Both the position numbers and the translations under genes were made by a program. Positions 26,051 to 35,276 of a stretch of 64,000 nucleotides of DNA are shown here, piece by piece. This stretch comes from Streptomyces fulvorobeus. GTDB lineage: Bacteria > Actinomycetota > Actinomycetes > Streptomycetales > Streptomycetaceae. The notes under the pieces were generated by a model. It had not been told where the DNA came from, ran no database searches, and saw only the letters and a program-made list of their open reading frames with translations. The stretch lies in the NCBI RefSeq assembly GCF_013167895.1, contig NZ_BLWC01000001.1:6076001-6140000 (forward strand), given 5' to 3'. The number at the start of each line of letters is the position of its first letter. The first letter of the stretch is position 1.

Positions 26051-26656
26051 TCAGGCGCGCAGCCCCGCCTTCCGCAGGCCGATGGCCGCCAGGTCGGCGA
26101 TGACCTGTTCGTCGCCGCGCCGCCAAGCCGCTGCGAAGCCGCCGGGTGGCACGGGCAGTGCCGCGAGATCGCGGGGCGGGCCGGTGAGGACGCGCAGCGC
26201 GAGGAGATCGGCGCCGCCCGGGCCCTCGGTGATCCGCCGGGTGACGCCGCTGCGGCGGATCCAGCGCAGGCGAGGGGGCAGCCACAGCAGCAGCACGAAG
26301 ACCACCGGGATGGCGATGAGGGCGACCGTGGTCAGCGTCGCCAGGTGGCTCACCGCGTCCTGGAGCGAACGGCCCGCGTCGGCCAGCCCGTTTCCGGCCT
26401 CGGCGGCGGACCTGAGCGGCTTCTGCAACTGGTCCCCGACGAACGGGACCTTCGACGCGGCGTCGCCCGCGTCGCCGAGCCCCTTGGAGAGACTGGTGCC
26501 GGCGCCTTCCGCCTTGCGGCCGGGATCGGCCAGCAGCATGATCGCGTCGCGCACGGCCAAGGCCAGTCTCACCGCGGCGTAGATCAGGGCCGCCGCGATC
26601 AGGTCCGCGAGGAGCTGGCGGCTCCGACGTGCCGGGGTCTGGGCGTAGAGGCGCAT
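26051..26656 (-). CDS. Two-helix membrane protein of unknown function
   Basis: The 201-residue product has two hydrophobic segments (DLIAAALIYAAVRLALAVRD at about 19-38, and TLTTVALIAIPVVFVLLLWL near 107-126). Between them lies an Ala/Gly-rich amphipathic region (KGLGDAGDAASKVPFVGDQL). The C-terminal 75 residues are soluble. AAAGGAAC is spaced well before the ATG at 26656. This looks like a conserved Streptomyces membrane protein, but I cannot name a function. Confidence 0.7.
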   Translation of the reverse strand: MRLYAQTPARRSRQLLADLIAAALIYAAVRLALAVRDAIMLLADPGRKAEGAGTSLSKGLGDAGDAASKVPFVGDQLQKPLRSAAEAGNGLADAGRSLQDAVSHLATLTTVALIAIPVVFVLLLWLPPRLRWIRRSGVTRRITEGPGGADLLALRVLTGPPRDLAALPVPPGGFAAAWRRGDEQVIADLAAIGLRKAGLRA

Positions 26657-27098
26657 GAGCGTGTTCCTTTTCCGGTAGGGCATCGACGGGCGGCGACTGT
26701 CCGTACGGTTACCCCGATCGGATGGGGGCATCGGAGGCGGGGCAACTGTGCACCGCTGACCCCACAACTGGGGTGCCGGCGCTGCTGGGTTCACGTGTTG
26801 AGTTGTCGCGTACCGCTGGGCTGCCGCTGTTCGATATCGCTCCGCGCGATGAGAGCGGGCTCGCCGCTGGTGGTCTCCCCCGTGAAGCCGGCGGTGAGCG
26901 AGAGGTCATGGGGCGACGTGCAGGTGAGCCTGTCATACCGGGCGCCACGACGCCGCCCCGCTCCACCACGTCGATCCGGCGGGCGGCCCTGCGCCTGCGT
27001 TCGCGCGTCTCACATGCCGCCCGGCCGAAGTCCGGGCGTACGGCCTCCGGTTCACGGTGGACCGCGGGAATCACGGCCGGGCGCCACCTGACCAGGCG
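26657..27098. other. Intergenic region without supported gene
   Basis: Open frames on both strands here lack ribosome binding sites and family features. I see no strong hairpin or repeat. It separates the ends and starts of two minus-strand genes and probably holds the promoter of the membrane-protein gene. Confidence 0.4.
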
Positions 27099-28508
27099 TC
27101 AGCTGTGGGAACCGTCCGGCGGCAGCGGTTCGTAGCGGGCGCGTTGCGCCTCGTGGGCGACCTCGGGGTCATCGTCCAGCTCCAGTGGGGCCAGGAGGCG
27201 TTTACGCAACTCCAGGCCGTGGGCGCAGAGCAGCCGGAGTCCGGCCCGGCGTACGTGACGAGGGCGTGCAGGCGCCAGCAGAGAGGCAAGCCACGTCTCG
27301 GGGACGAGCAGCACGTAGGGGACGAGTGCTTTGCGGGCGGTACGCACCACAGGGGGGTGGGGGTCTTCCATGGCGGCCATCAGCTCGTCGGGGGAGAGCG
27401 TGTCCGTCATGAGGAGAGCGGCGAGTGCGGCGGCGCGCACCCGGCCCTCCGGATGTGCGGCCAGCGGACGCAGGAGAGCTGTCGCGCCGGGTGCCCCGGT
27501 TTCGGCCAGACCGAACACGGCTCCCGGTGGCAGGCCGGGAGCGGCCGGGTCCGCGCACAGGGCGCGGTAGTGCGACGGCGGGTCCTCGCCCTCCATCGTG
27601 AGCACCAGACGGGCGGCGGAACGCACCCGGGCCGACGGGTCGGTCAGGTGGGCCGCGGCTTCCCGGCCCCGGCCGACCCGGTGCAGTGCCATGACGCCGG
27701 AGGACCGCGCCACGGCGGAGGAGGCAGCGAGCAGGGGAGCCAGGAGCTGCCGTGACGCATCGGCGGTGACCTGGGCCAGCAGCGCGGCGAGGCAGAGGTG
27801 CCGGACGGCCCGGTCGGGAGCCCCGAGGGCGAGCTCTGCCAGATCGGCAGCCGTGAGCAGCCCTCGCTCCAGGCAGAGCCGCGCCGCCCGTACGCGGACG
27901 GGCGGCAGCGGGCTGGTGCGGATCAGGGCGGCCGGGCCGGTCGGCAGCGGGCCGGCCGCGGCCATGACGTGTTCCAGTGCCCAGCCGCCGTGGGGGCGCA
28001 GGCTCAGACGCAGGGCCAGGGGCACCATCCGCGACGCCGATGATCCGGACGCGTCGAGGGCCCTGACCGCCATGCGACGGGCCCGCTCCCGCACTCGCGG
28101 ATGACTGTCGGCGCACCGCGTGAGAAGAAGAGGCAGGAGGGCCGGCCGCCCGGCGGTGAAGGCCAGAGCGGCTTCACGCGCCTGCCACCGGTCGTGGCAG
28201 AGGACGATCGCGTTCTCCGGCTCGGAGGGCGGGAACCGCGACCAGGTGACGTCCAGGGCTTCTTCGTCCCAGCGCGGGGCGGCCGCCCAGTCGCCGGCCC
28301 CGGGCTCGTCGGCGCGTCGTTGGGGGAGCCCGGCTCCGCGCGGCTGGCCCCCGCCAGGACGTGCGGTCGCCGACCGTATCCGACGGTCGAGGTCGACCCA
28401 CGCCTCGGGGTCAGCGGTGTCCACGGCCTCGGACAGGGTCTCGCCCAGGAGGAGCCGGTCGTGCGGAGGCAGGCGCGGGGTGGGCGTCAGGGGGATCGTT
28501 TTCCGCAT
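27099..28508 (-). CDS. HEAT-repeat-like protein
   Basis: The 469-residue chain is a series of short helix pairs with the Pro-Arg-V-R pattern of HEAT repeats: HPRVRERARRMAVRALDASG, PPVRVRAARLCLERGLLTAA, DRAVRHLCLAALLAQVTADA, SARVRSAARLVLTMEGEDPP and EGRVRAAALAALLMTDTLSP. The N-terminal 90 residues are different and Pro/Arg-rich. HEAT arrays bind other proteins or nucleic acids. No enzymatic domain is attached and no partner gene is near. It is likely a single transcription unit. Confidence 0.75.
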   Translation of the reverse strand: MRKTIPLTPTPRLPPHDRLLLGETLSEAVDTADPEAWVDLDRRIRSATARPGGGQPRGAGLPQRRADEPGAGDWAAAPRWDEEALDVTWSRFPPSEPENAIVLCHDRWQAREAALAFTAGRPALLPLLLTRCADSHPRVRERARRMAVRALDASGSSASRMVPLALRLSLRPHGGWALEHVMAAAGPLPTGPAALIRTSPLPPVRVRAARLCLERGLLTAADLAELALGAPDRAVRHLCLAALLAQVTADASRQLLAPLLAASSAVARSSGVMALHRVGRGREAAAHLTDPSARVRSAARLVLTMEGEDPPSHYRALCADPAAPGLPPGAVFGLAETGAPGATALLRPLAAHPEGRVRAAALAALLMTDTLSPDELMAAMEDPHPPVVRTARKALVPYVLLVPETWLASLLAPARPRHVRRAGLRLLCAHGLELRKRLLAPLELDDDPEVAHEAQRARYEPLPPDGSHS

Positions 28509-28720
28509 GCTCCTAGCCTAGAAGAACCCCTGGTGGCCGCGTCGAGGGATGACCGGCCGACCTGCGCTCCCCTTCCTCGGCTGCCGGGGCCGCCCACCGC
28601 CCGCCGGGGTGGCAACTCACCCGCCCCGGCGACTCTTTGGGACCCCCGTACAACCATCTGTGTCGTTCGAGGGTCATATCAAGTGCGAGCAAACCGCTCT
28701 CGGGTACACAAGGGGGAAAT

Positions 28721-29170
28721 ATGGGAAGTGTCCGTAACATCGCGACTGTCGGGGCGTTGGCCACCATGGTGGTGGGCGCCACCGCCGTGTTCGGCGCGAC
28801 GGCCTCTGCCGCGCCCAACGTCACACCGCAGGGCGTGTGCGGCAGTGCCTACAAGACGGTGAACTCCGTGGCCGTGGGCTCGCTGGGCACTGTCTACCTG
28901 ACGTACAACTCCTCGAACGGGAAGAACTGCGTCACGACCATCCGCACCGACCCGGGCACTGCCAAGGTCATGTCCACGTACATCTACGTCCCGGCCACGG
29001 AGGCGTCGGCCGGTGACGACGGCCTCTTCACCTCGTACGCGGGGCCGGGCTACGTCTACGGCAAGGGCCACTGCGTGAGTTGGGGCGGCCACATCTCCAA
29101 CGTGTACGTGTCGGTGGACAACTCCAACTGTGCGGCGCGCAAGGAAAGCCGGACCACCGAGATCCGCTGA
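28721..29170 (+). CDS. Spore-associated protein A-like secreted protein
   Basis: The 149-residue precursor has a signal peptide (ATVGALATMVVGATAVFGAT, cleavage near SAAP). The mature part contains GVCGSAYKTVNSVAVGSLGT, VYLTYNSSNGKNCVTTIR, YIYVPATEA, SYAGPGYVYGKGHCVSWGG and a final NSNCAARKES, with four conserved cysteines. This matches spore-associated protein SapA of Streptomyces as I know it. SapA is found on aerial spores and its exact role is unclear. The ATG at 28721 follows AGGGGGAAAT. A terminator-like hairpin lies 130 bases downstream. Confidence 0.8.
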   Translation: MGSVRNIATVGALATMVVGATAVFGATASAAPNVTPQGVCGSAYKTVNSVAVGSLGTVYLTYNSSNGKNCVTTIRTDPGTAKVMSTYIYVPATEASAGDDGLFTSYAGPGYVYGKGHCVSWGGHISNVYVSVDNSNCAARKESRTTEIR

Positions 29171-29301
29171 CCGGGAGCCACCCGGACCGTACGTCACCGC
29201 GCCTCCGTCTCCTGGAGCCGGACCGCCTCACAGCGGACTGACCCCAGGCGGCGCGGGACCTCGTGGAAGGGCCGGTCCGGCACTCCGGAAGCCGGGTAAG
29301 G

Positions 29302-29332
29302 GGGCGGTGTCTGCCAACGGGAGACACCGCCC
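29302..29332 (+). terminator. 11-bp hairpin downstream of the SapA-like gene
   Basis: Perfect arms 29302-29312 and 29322-29332 enclose a 9-base loop. It lies 132 bases after the SapA-like stop. The rest of 29171-29646 shows no gene I can support. Confidence 0.55.
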
Positions 29333-29646
29333 TCACCCCTGCTCCCGTGCGGCGCCTGCCGCCGTCCCGCCACCGCCTGTGCGGTCTGCGGGGCGGCGGC
29401 AGGCGCCTTCGCCGCCACGGTGTGCGGTGCGGTGGGCGTGGCGATCTGGTCGCACCCCGGACCGCACCTCCACGGTGCGGTCAACCCCCCCGGCGGGCCG
29501 ATGACCGCTGAGCGCGCGGCCCCTTCGCGGCTGCCCGGGCCCGCGGCGCTCACGCCAGGACCCGGGCGGATGGCTCTGATCCCTCTTCACGAACTACTGT
29601 GCGGTCGGGTCGGCACAACAGGGCCGGCAGTCGGAGGAGAGGGCTC

Positions 29647-30612
29647 ATGGGGACAGTCGTCCATGTTCCGCAGACGCGGGACATGATCGGAGAGGAACTC
29701 TCGGGGGACGAAGCTCTCCGCGCGCTGCGCCACTACGGCGGCCGCAAGCTGTTCCTCGACGCTTTCGCACGGTTCCGGTACGCCGACGGGTTCAGTTTCG
29801 CGAGGTCCCTCGGTTTCCAGGTGGTCGTGGGCATGGTGCCCTTCTTGATCGCGCTGGTGGGCGTGGCGACGACGGTGCACACGGAAGGTGTCGCCCGCGT
29901 GATCGAGCTGACGCTGGGTAGGATCGTGCCCGGTGCCAGCGCCGAACTCGTGCAGGGAGCGCTGCGGGACACCCGCCACAGCGCGGGGTCCACGCCGGCG
30001 GGAGCGCTGGCCATGTGGTTGGGTCTCGGCTTCGCCGTGCTCAACCTCGCCTCGGCGATGGGCCAGATCGAACGGGGCTGCAACCGCATCTACGGCATCG
30101 AGCGCGACCGCCCGTTCCTCGTCAAATACGGCCGCAGCCTGCTGCTGGCCGTCGCCGCGGGGCTGCCGTTGCTGCTCGGGTTCCTCGTACTGGTCGCAGG
30201 CGAGGCGGTCGGGGACTCGGTGGTGGAGGCACTTCGCTGGTCGCCGTCCTGGCTCGCCTGGTGGGGCGTTCTCGAAATTCCGGTCGGGACGGTCTGCGCC
30301 GGACTGGCCTCCGCGGTGATCTTCCGCTGGTCACCCCGGCGTGTGCAGCCCGGCTACACCTGGCTGGTCTTCGGGTCTGCGGTGCATCTGGTCCTGTGGG
30401 TGGCGGCCACCTGGCTGCTCGCGTTCTACGTGGCCAAGAGCGGATCGTTCGGTGCTGTCTACGGGCCGCTGACGGCTTTCGTGGCGCTGCTGCTGTGGGC
30501 GAACGTGACCGGCATCGCCCTGTTCCTCGGGATCGCCTTCGCGGCCCAGCTGGAGGCCGCCAGAGCCGGCATCACCGAGCCCGTCCACCCGGACCCCGGG
30601 ACCGGGCCCTGA
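29647..30612 (+). CDS. YihY/BrkB-family membrane protein
   Basis: The 321-residue protein has about six hydrophobic segments over residues 55-300. FSFARSLGFQVVVGMVPFLI, the NRIYGIERDRPFLVKYGRSL loop and YGPLTAFVALLLWANVTGIA at the end are typical of the YihY/BrkB (formerly ribonuclease BN) family. The function is unsettled; export or envelope roles are proposed. GGAGGAGAG lies 6 bases before the ATG at 29647, and the upstream in-frame extension adds nothing family-like. Confidence 0.85.
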   Translation: MGTVVHVPQTRDMIGEELSGDEALRALRHYGGRKLFLDAFARFRYADGFSFARSLGFQVVVGMVPFLIALVGVATTVHTEGVARVIELTLGRIVPGASAELVQGALRDTRHSAGSTPAGALAMWLGLGFAVLNLASAMGQIERGCNRIYGIERDRPFLVKYGRSLLLAVAAGLPLLLGFLVLVAGEAVGDSVVEALRWSPSWLAWWGVLEIPVGTVCAGLASAVIFRWSPRRVQPGYTWLVFGSAVHLVLWVAATWLLAFYVAKSGSFGAVYGPLTAFVALLLWANVTGIALFLGIAFAAQLEAARAGITEPVHPDPGTGP

Positions 30613-30729
30613 CAGCGGCCGGTCGGCGGAGCCTCCGTTTTCCAGGACTCCAGCGCGGCCGGACGGACTGACAGGCACCCGTCACGCGGGCGACGCGCGG
30701 CGTCCCGTTCCGCCCCCCGCGTCGGCGGG

Positions 30730-31248
30730 ATGCATCGGTCGCCGCAAACGGGGCAGGCGCCAGACATGCAGGGAAGCTACGCACAGCCCGTGACGTACCC
30801 ACTCCGGGGTGCGCCTCTTGGTGAGGCGCACCATGCAGAAGCCATCGCGCACCACGGCGCCGGGGGTCGCCACCGGCTGCGCCGACACCGCAAAGGAGCC
30901 TGGCATCGCCGCCTGCTCGCCTACCGCGAGGTCGAGTTGGTGCAGCCGCCGGTTCAGAACAGCGGCGAGACGCAGTGTCTGCTCCTCGTGCACGTCCGCA
31001 AGGTCATCGGTGAGGTGGATTTCCGCCTCTGCGACTCCTGCGCGGAGGGAGTCATCACCGACATGGTGATCGAGAAACAGTTCCATCGCAGCGGGCTGGG
31101 CACGAGGGCGCTCTCACACCTGCGGGCCCAGTACCCGGGAATCGTCTGGAGCACCACGCTCGACCGCCGCGTGACGCGCGATCTCATGCGCCGGATGCGG
31201 GTGCCGAGGCAGGCCGGGGGCAGCCGGTGCTCCCACGCGGACGGATGA
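30730..31248 (+). CDS. Small GNAT-like acetyltransferase, start uncertain
   Basis: The region after about residue 60 reads YREVELVQPPVQNSGETQCL, VIGEVDFRLCDSCAEGVITD and EKQFHRSGLGTRALSHLRAQ. The last segment resembles the acetyl-CoA loop (R-x-x-G-x-G/A) of GNAT enzymes, followed by VWSTTLDRRVTRDLMRRM. The N-terminal 55 residues are poor in structure, and a perfect 10-bp hairpin (30808-30817 with 30823-30832) lies in the nominal coding part. The real start may therefore be later, or the segment before it may be a leader. The substrate is unknown. Confidence 0.5.
   Translation: MHRSPQTGQAPDMQGSYAQPVTYPLRGAPLGEAHHAEAIAHHGAGGRHRLRRHRKGAWHRRLLAYREVELVQPPVQNSGETQCLLLVHVRKVIGEVDFRLCDSCAEGVITDMVIEKQFHRSGLGTRALSHLRAQYPGIVWSTTLDRRVTRDLMRRMRVPRQAGGSRCSHADG
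30808..30832. repeat. 10-bp inverted repeat near the start of the GNAT-like gene
   Basis: Arms 30808-30817 and 30823-30832 pair perfectly around a 5-base loop. It overlaps the N-terminal part of the frame starting at 30730 and may be a leader hairpin. Confidence 0.4.
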
Positions 31249-31444
31249 GAGGAAACCTCTCCCCGCCCGCCGGCTGGCCCGGGCCAGGCTCGTCACCGTC
31301 GATCAGGTGGCCACCCGGATACCCGCGAGGCGCACATGGCCCGGACCGCACGGCTGGGTAGTCGGCCCGGGCGACCAGCCGCGACGCTGGGCACCAGGTG
31401 CTCGGCGCGGCGGCCCTCGCCGGATGGGCCGCCCCGGACTCGGG

Positions 31445-32443
31445 TCAGCTGGCGGCGAGGAGTTCGAGCGTGTCGATGACCCGGTTCGAGAAGCCCCACT
31501 CGTTGTCGTACCACGCCACGACCTTGACGTGTCGGCCCTCGACGCGCGTGAGAGCCGAGTCGAAGATCGCCGAGGCCGGATTACCCGTGATGTCGGACGA
31601 CACGAGCGGGTCGTCCGAGTACTCCAGTACGCCCGCGAGCGGCCCCTGCGCCGCGGTGCGGTACGCCGCCAGCACGTCCTCGCGCGTCACGTCGCGAGCG
31701 ACGGTCGTGTTGAGTTCGACGATCGATCCGACCGGAACGGGTACGCGGATCGAGTCGCCCGACAGCTTGCCTTCGAGGTTCGGCAGCACGAGGCCGATCG
31801 CCTTGGCCGCGCCTGTCGTGGTCGGCACGATGTTGACAGCGGCCGCGCGGGCGCGGCGGGCGTCGCGGTGCGGGCCGTCCTGGAGGTTCTGCTCCTGCGT
31901 GTAGGCGTGCACCGTCGTCATGAAGCCGTGTTCGATTCCGGCCAGATCGTCGAGCACCGAGGCCAGTGGCGCGAGCGCGTTGGTCGTGCACGAGGCGTTC
32001 GAGACGATCGTGTGCGCGGCCGGGTCGTACGCGTCGGTGTTGACCCCGAACGCGAGAGTCACATCCGCTCCGTCCGACGGCGCGCTGACGAGTACCCTTT
32101 TCGCGCCCGCGTCGATGTGCGCCCGGGCGGCCGTGGCCGACGTGAAGCGGCCGGTCGCCTCCAGCACGATGTCGACGCCGAGCTCGGCCCACGGCAGCTG
32201 TGCCGGTTCGCGCTCGGCGAGCACGGAGATGCGACGGCCGTCGACGACGAGGGTGTCCCCGTCGACCGTCACCGGACGGCCGAGCCGGCCCGCGGTCGTG
32301 TCGTAGGAGAGCAGCCGCGCGAGGGTGGCGGGCTCCGTCAGGTCGTTTACGGCGACGACCTCCAGGGCGCTGTCGCGTTCGAGCAGCGCGCGCAGCACGT
32401 TGCGTCCGATACGGCCGAATCCGTTGATGGCGATGCGAGTCAT
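31445..32443 (-). CDS. gap: Type I glyceraldehyde-3-phosphate dehydrogenase
   Basis: The 332-residue enzyme begins TRIAINGFGRIGRNVLRALL (Rossmann GxGxxG). It has VLEATGRFTS, SNASCTTNALAPL with the catalytic Cys, the HAYTQEQNLQDGPHRDARRA phosphate loop, NIVPTTTGAAKAIGLVLP and WYDNEWGFSNRVIDT at the end. It oxidises and phosphorylates glyceraldehyde-3-phosphate with NAD+ in the cytosol. The gene is next to a GlxA-type regulator rather than pgk/tpi, so it is probably a second copy used under special conditions. Extra GAPDH copies in actinomycetes sometimes give resistance to GAPDH-directed antibiotics, which is only a possibility here. AAGGGAC precedes the ATG at 32443. Confidence 0.9.
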   Translation of the reverse strand: MTRIAINGFGRIGRNVLRALLERDSALEVVAVNDLTEPATLARLLSYDTTAGRLGRPVTVDGDTLVVDGRRISVLAEREPAQLPWAELGVDIVLEATGRFTSATAARAHIDAGAKRVLVSAPSDGADVTLAFGVNTDAYDPAAHTIVSNASCTTNALAPLASVLDDLAGIEHGFMTTVHAYTQEQNLQDGPHRDARRARAAAVNIVPTTTGAAKAIGLVLPNLEGKLSGDSIRVPVPVGSIVELNTTVARDVTREDVLAAYRTAAQGPLAGVLEYSDDPLVSSDITGNPASAIFDSALTRVEGRHVKVVAWYDNEWGFSNRVIDTLELLAAS

Positions 32444-32550
32444 GAGTGGTGTCCCTTCGGGTTCGCCACCAGGTTCTCGCGCGGCGTCCGTTGCTGACAG
32501 CGGCGTGATCGCCACGGTCCGAAAGGATCACGCCACGTGGTCAGGGCGGG

Positions 32551-33507
32551 CTACCGGCCCTGGGCGAAGGTGCGCCGGTACTCGCTGGGTGTGGTGCCGA
32601 GGATGCGCTGGAAGTGGAGCCGCAGATTCGCGCCGGTGCCGAGACCGACGTCGGCCGCGATCTGCTCGATGCCCTGCTGCGAACGTTCCAGCAGCTCACG
32701 GGCCACGTCGATGCGGGCTCTCATGACCCACTGCATCGGCGTGTACCCGGTGTCCTCGACGAAGCGCCGGGAGAACGTGCGCGGCGACACCGCCGCATGC
32801 CGGGCGAGCACGTCGAGGCTGAGGGGTTCGCCGAGCCGGTGCAGTGCCCACTCCCGGGTGGCGGCGAACCGCTCGCCGAGCGACTCGGGCACACTGCGCG
32901 GCACGTACTGCGCCTGACCGCCGCTGCGGTAGGGGGCCGCCACCAGACGGCGGGCCGCGTGGTTCGACGCGGACACCCCCAGATCGCCGCGTAGAACGTG
33001 CAGGCACAGATCGATGCCCGAGGCGGCGCCGGCCGACGTCAGCACGCTGCCCTCGTCGACGAAGAGAACGTTCGCGTCGACCCGCACGAGTGGACGTTTC
33101 GCTGCGAGTGCCCGCGTGTAATGCCAGTGCGTCGTGGCACGCTTGCCGTCGAGCAGCCCCGTGGCGGCGAGCGCGAAGGCACCCGTGGAGATGGCGGCGA
33201 GCCGTGCGCCCCGATGGTGGGCGGCGATCAGCGCATCGACGACGGCCTGCGGCGGGTCGTCGCGGTCCGGGTCGCGGTAGCCGGGAACGAAGACGATGTC
33301 CGCCCACGCGAGTGCGTCGAGTCCGTGGGCCACGGAGTACGACAGGCCGTCACCGCCGGCCACGAGACCGGGTGCCGCCCCGCAGACCCGCACCTCGTAC
33401 GGCATGCTCGCGCGGGTCGTGAAGACCTGCGCGGGGATGCCGACATCGAGCGGCTTCGCACCTTCGAGCACGAGGACGGCGACGTGATGCAGCGGTGAGT
33501 CTGGCAC
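32551..33507 (-). CDS. GlxA-family transcriptional regulator (DJ-1/PfpI plus AraC HTH)
   Basis: The 318-residue protein has an N-terminal class I glutamine-amidotransferase-like domain (VAVLVLEGAKPLDVGIPAQV; ADIVFVPGYRDPD; AAISTGAFALAATGLLDGKR; ATTHWHYT) over about 1-180. An AraC-type double HTH follows at about 215-315 (LDVLARHAAVSPRTFSRRFV and GIEQIAADVGLGTGANLRLH). In most relatives the nucleophile-elbow residue is Cys; here it is Ser107 (STGAFALA), so the domain is likely a ligand sensor and not an enzyme. It lies 107 bases upstream of the GAPDH gene in the same direction and may control it. Confidence 0.9.
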   Translation of the reverse strand: MPDSPLHHVAVLVLEGAKPLDVGIPAQVFTTRASMPYEVRVCGAAPGLVAGGDGLSYSVAHGLDALAWADIVFVPGYRDPDRDDPPQAVVDALIAAHHRGARLAAISTGAFALAATGLLDGKRATTHWHYTRALAAKRPLVRVDANVLFVDEGSVLTSAGAASGIDLCLHVLRGDLGVSASNHAARRLVAAPYRSGGQAQYVPRSVPESLGERFAATREWALHRLGEPLSLDVLARHAAVSPRTFSRRFVEDTGYTPMQWVMRARIDVARELLERSQQGIEQIAADVGLGTGANLRLHFQRILGTTPSEYRRTFAQGR

Positions 33508-33582
33508 GGAGAAGAGGGTACGTGGGGGCTCGCCGAGCCGTACTGCCGCAACCCGCGGGCCGGGGCGACATCGACCCGCGGT

Positions 33583-33687
33583 ATGCGAACGGGCCCTCTC
33601 GACGTCGAGGACGGAGACCCGGCGCTTGAACCGGGGTCCGGTCTCGTGCCGTACCTGGCCGAATACCTTGGCGGCCGCCTGTCCTGA
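33583..33687 (+). CDS. Possible 34-residue small protein or gene remnant
   Basis: A short plus-strand frame runs MRTGPLDVEDGDPALEPGSG then LVPYLAEYLGGRLS, with gene-like composition. It has no clear ribosome binding site. It could be the C-terminal relic of a larger gene. Reported with low confidence. Confidence 0.2.
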   Translation: MRTGPLDVEDGDPALEPGSGLVPYLAEYLGGRLS

Positions 33688-33806
33688 GGCGATGATTCTG
33701 CCGGGCGATCCCGACGAGCGGGTGACCGTGCCGAACGTGAACTGCGGCCGGTCCAGGTCGTATCCATGTTCGTCAGCACACGGCGCAGGGCACAGGAGGA
33801 GTTTCT

Positions 33807-34607
33807 ATGCGGACGCAGGCGGAGTCGGTCGAATCGATGGAGCAGCTGACTGTGGCTTGGCGTGCTTTGGTGCTCGACCGGGACGCGGATGCGGACGTGC
33901 GCGACCTTCCGGGCATCGCCGTCCGCTGGGCCGATCACCGGTTCGCGTTCTGGAACTGCGTCACGTTGACCGACGTCGGCGCGCGGCCGGAACTCGCGGC
34001 CCGGCGTCTGGGACAGGCGGCGGATGTCATGCGCTCGAAGAAGCACCCGGGTTTTCTCTGGGTCTTCGAGGATCTCCTCGACGAGGAGGCGCGTCAGGAT
34101 CTGGGAGCGGCGGCCGCGCGAGCGGGCCTCGTCCACGCTTTCTCGGGCGTCGGCATGGCCGGTGACCTGCTCCCCGTCCCTGAACCGGTGCACCCGGACC
34201 TGACGTTCGTGCGCGTGACCACAGAGGAGCATCTGCGGGCCTACGCGGACCTCAACTCCCGCGCCTACGGGTTTCCCCTGGAGGACGGCCGTGACGGCCT
34301 CGCCGGTTCCGCACTGTGGAAGAGCCAGGTGCACGCCTACCTGGGACTGCGCCACGGAGTCCCGGTGACGTGTGCCGCGACGACGGAGGCGCAAGGCCGC
34401 CTCTTCGTCCTGCTCGTCGCCACGGACCCCCGGTGGGAGCGCAGAGGCTACGGCGAGGCGGTCACGCGGAAGGCGCTGCACGAGGGGGCCCGGGCCACGG
34501 GACTGATCCGGGCCACCCTGCACGCGACGGCCGCCGGTGCCCCCGTCTACCCGCGCATCGGCTTCGAGCCGAACTCGCCGGTGCACTTCTACAGCGTGGC
34601 GGGCTGA
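33807..34607 (+). CDS. GNAT-family N-acetyltransferase
   Basis: The 266-residue protein has a divergent N-terminal half (ESMEQLTVAWRALVLDRDAD; FAFWNCVTLTDVG). The C-terminal GNAT domain has TFVRVTTEEHLRAYADLNSR, FVLLVATDPRWERRGYGEAV (the R/Q-x-x-G-x-G/A acetyl-CoA loop as RRGYGEA) and LHATAAGAPVYPRIGFEPNS at the end. It transfers an acetyl group to an unknown amine. GGAGGAG lies 6 bases before the ATG. It appears to be a single gene. Confidence 0.85.
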   Translation: MRTQAESVESMEQLTVAWRALVLDRDADADVRDLPGIAVRWADHRFAFWNCVTLTDVGARPELAARRLGQAADVMRSKKHPGFLWVFEDLLDEEARQDLGAAAARAGLVHAFSGVGMAGDLLPVPEPVHPDLTFVRVTTEEHLRAYADLNSRAYGFPLEDGRDGLAGSALWKSQVHAYLGLRHGVPVTCAATTEAQGRLFVLLVATDPRWERRGYGEAVTRKALHEGARATGLIRATLHATAAGAPVYPRIGFEPNSPVHFYSVAG

Positions 34608-34811
34608 CCTCACCGACGCCGTTGTACGGGCGCACAGCGGCGTTCGGCGTTCCGATGCGGGCCGAGCCGGCTGTTCCGCGTGGGGCGGTGAGCTGAGCCG
34701 GCCGGCCGTGACCGGACGCACCGGCACGTCGTACGCGAGGTGCCGCCGGAGCCGGGCCAGGTGGTGCGAACGGCGGTCCCAGGAGCTGAGGCCCGGGGAC
34801 CGCCGTCCGTG

Positions 34812-35276
34812 TTACGGCCAGTTGGCGGGGACGCGGCCCTGTTGCACCTGGTAGGTGCCGTTGCACTTCCCGTCGTCGGGATCACCGAAGATCTTGATGG
34901 TGTCGACGTCGTTTGCCCAGGTGGTGCCGTTGGGATGCGCGTAGTTGCCCAGGTTCACGGCGGTGTTCCGCGGGATGCAGATGTACGCGTCCGGGGTGGC
35001 GCCCGTGTCGATCAGCCAGACCGAATCGTCGTTACGGGTGTTGACGGCCGCGTCCGCATCGTTCCTGATCTCGCTCGGCATGTTCTGGTAGTAGGTGTCC
35101 TGGAACCAGCCGATGATGGTGCCGTCGGAGTAGGAGCCGTTGTAGACACACACGCGTGGGTACGAGCAGCCGTGCATGCTGGCGGCCGAGGCGGGCGAGG
35201 CTGTCAGCGGGGTGAGGGTCGCGGCCAGTCCGGCGGAGGTGAGCAGGGTCGCCGCCAGCTTCCTGTTCAGTTTCAC
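34812..35276 (-). CDS. Secreted peptidase-inhibitor I36 family protein
   Basis: The 154-residue precursor starts at the GTG at 35276 after AGGAGC. A signal peptide (LAATLLTSAGLAATLTPLTA, cut near ASAAS) is followed by CSYPRVCVYNGSYSDGTIIG, where two Cys flank the usual beta-turn, and then WFQDTYYQNMPSEIRNDADA and NDDSVWLID. These fit the I36 family typified by Streptomyces metalloproteinase inhibitor SMPI, though some members have no known target. It should act outside the cell. Confidence 0.75.
   Translation of the reverse strand: MKLNRKLAATLLTSAGLAATLTPLTASPASAASMHGCSYPRVCVYNGSYSDGTIIGWFQDTYYQNMPSEIRNDADAAVNTRNDDSVWLIDTGATPDAYICIPRNTAVNLGNYAHPNGTTWANDVDTIKIFGDPDDGKCNGTYQVQQGRVPANWP

Noticed and set aside
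30682..31086. Minus-strand protein opposite the GNAT-like gene
   Set aside because: The plus strand carries GNAT-like segments; the minus frame has no family or ribosome binding site.
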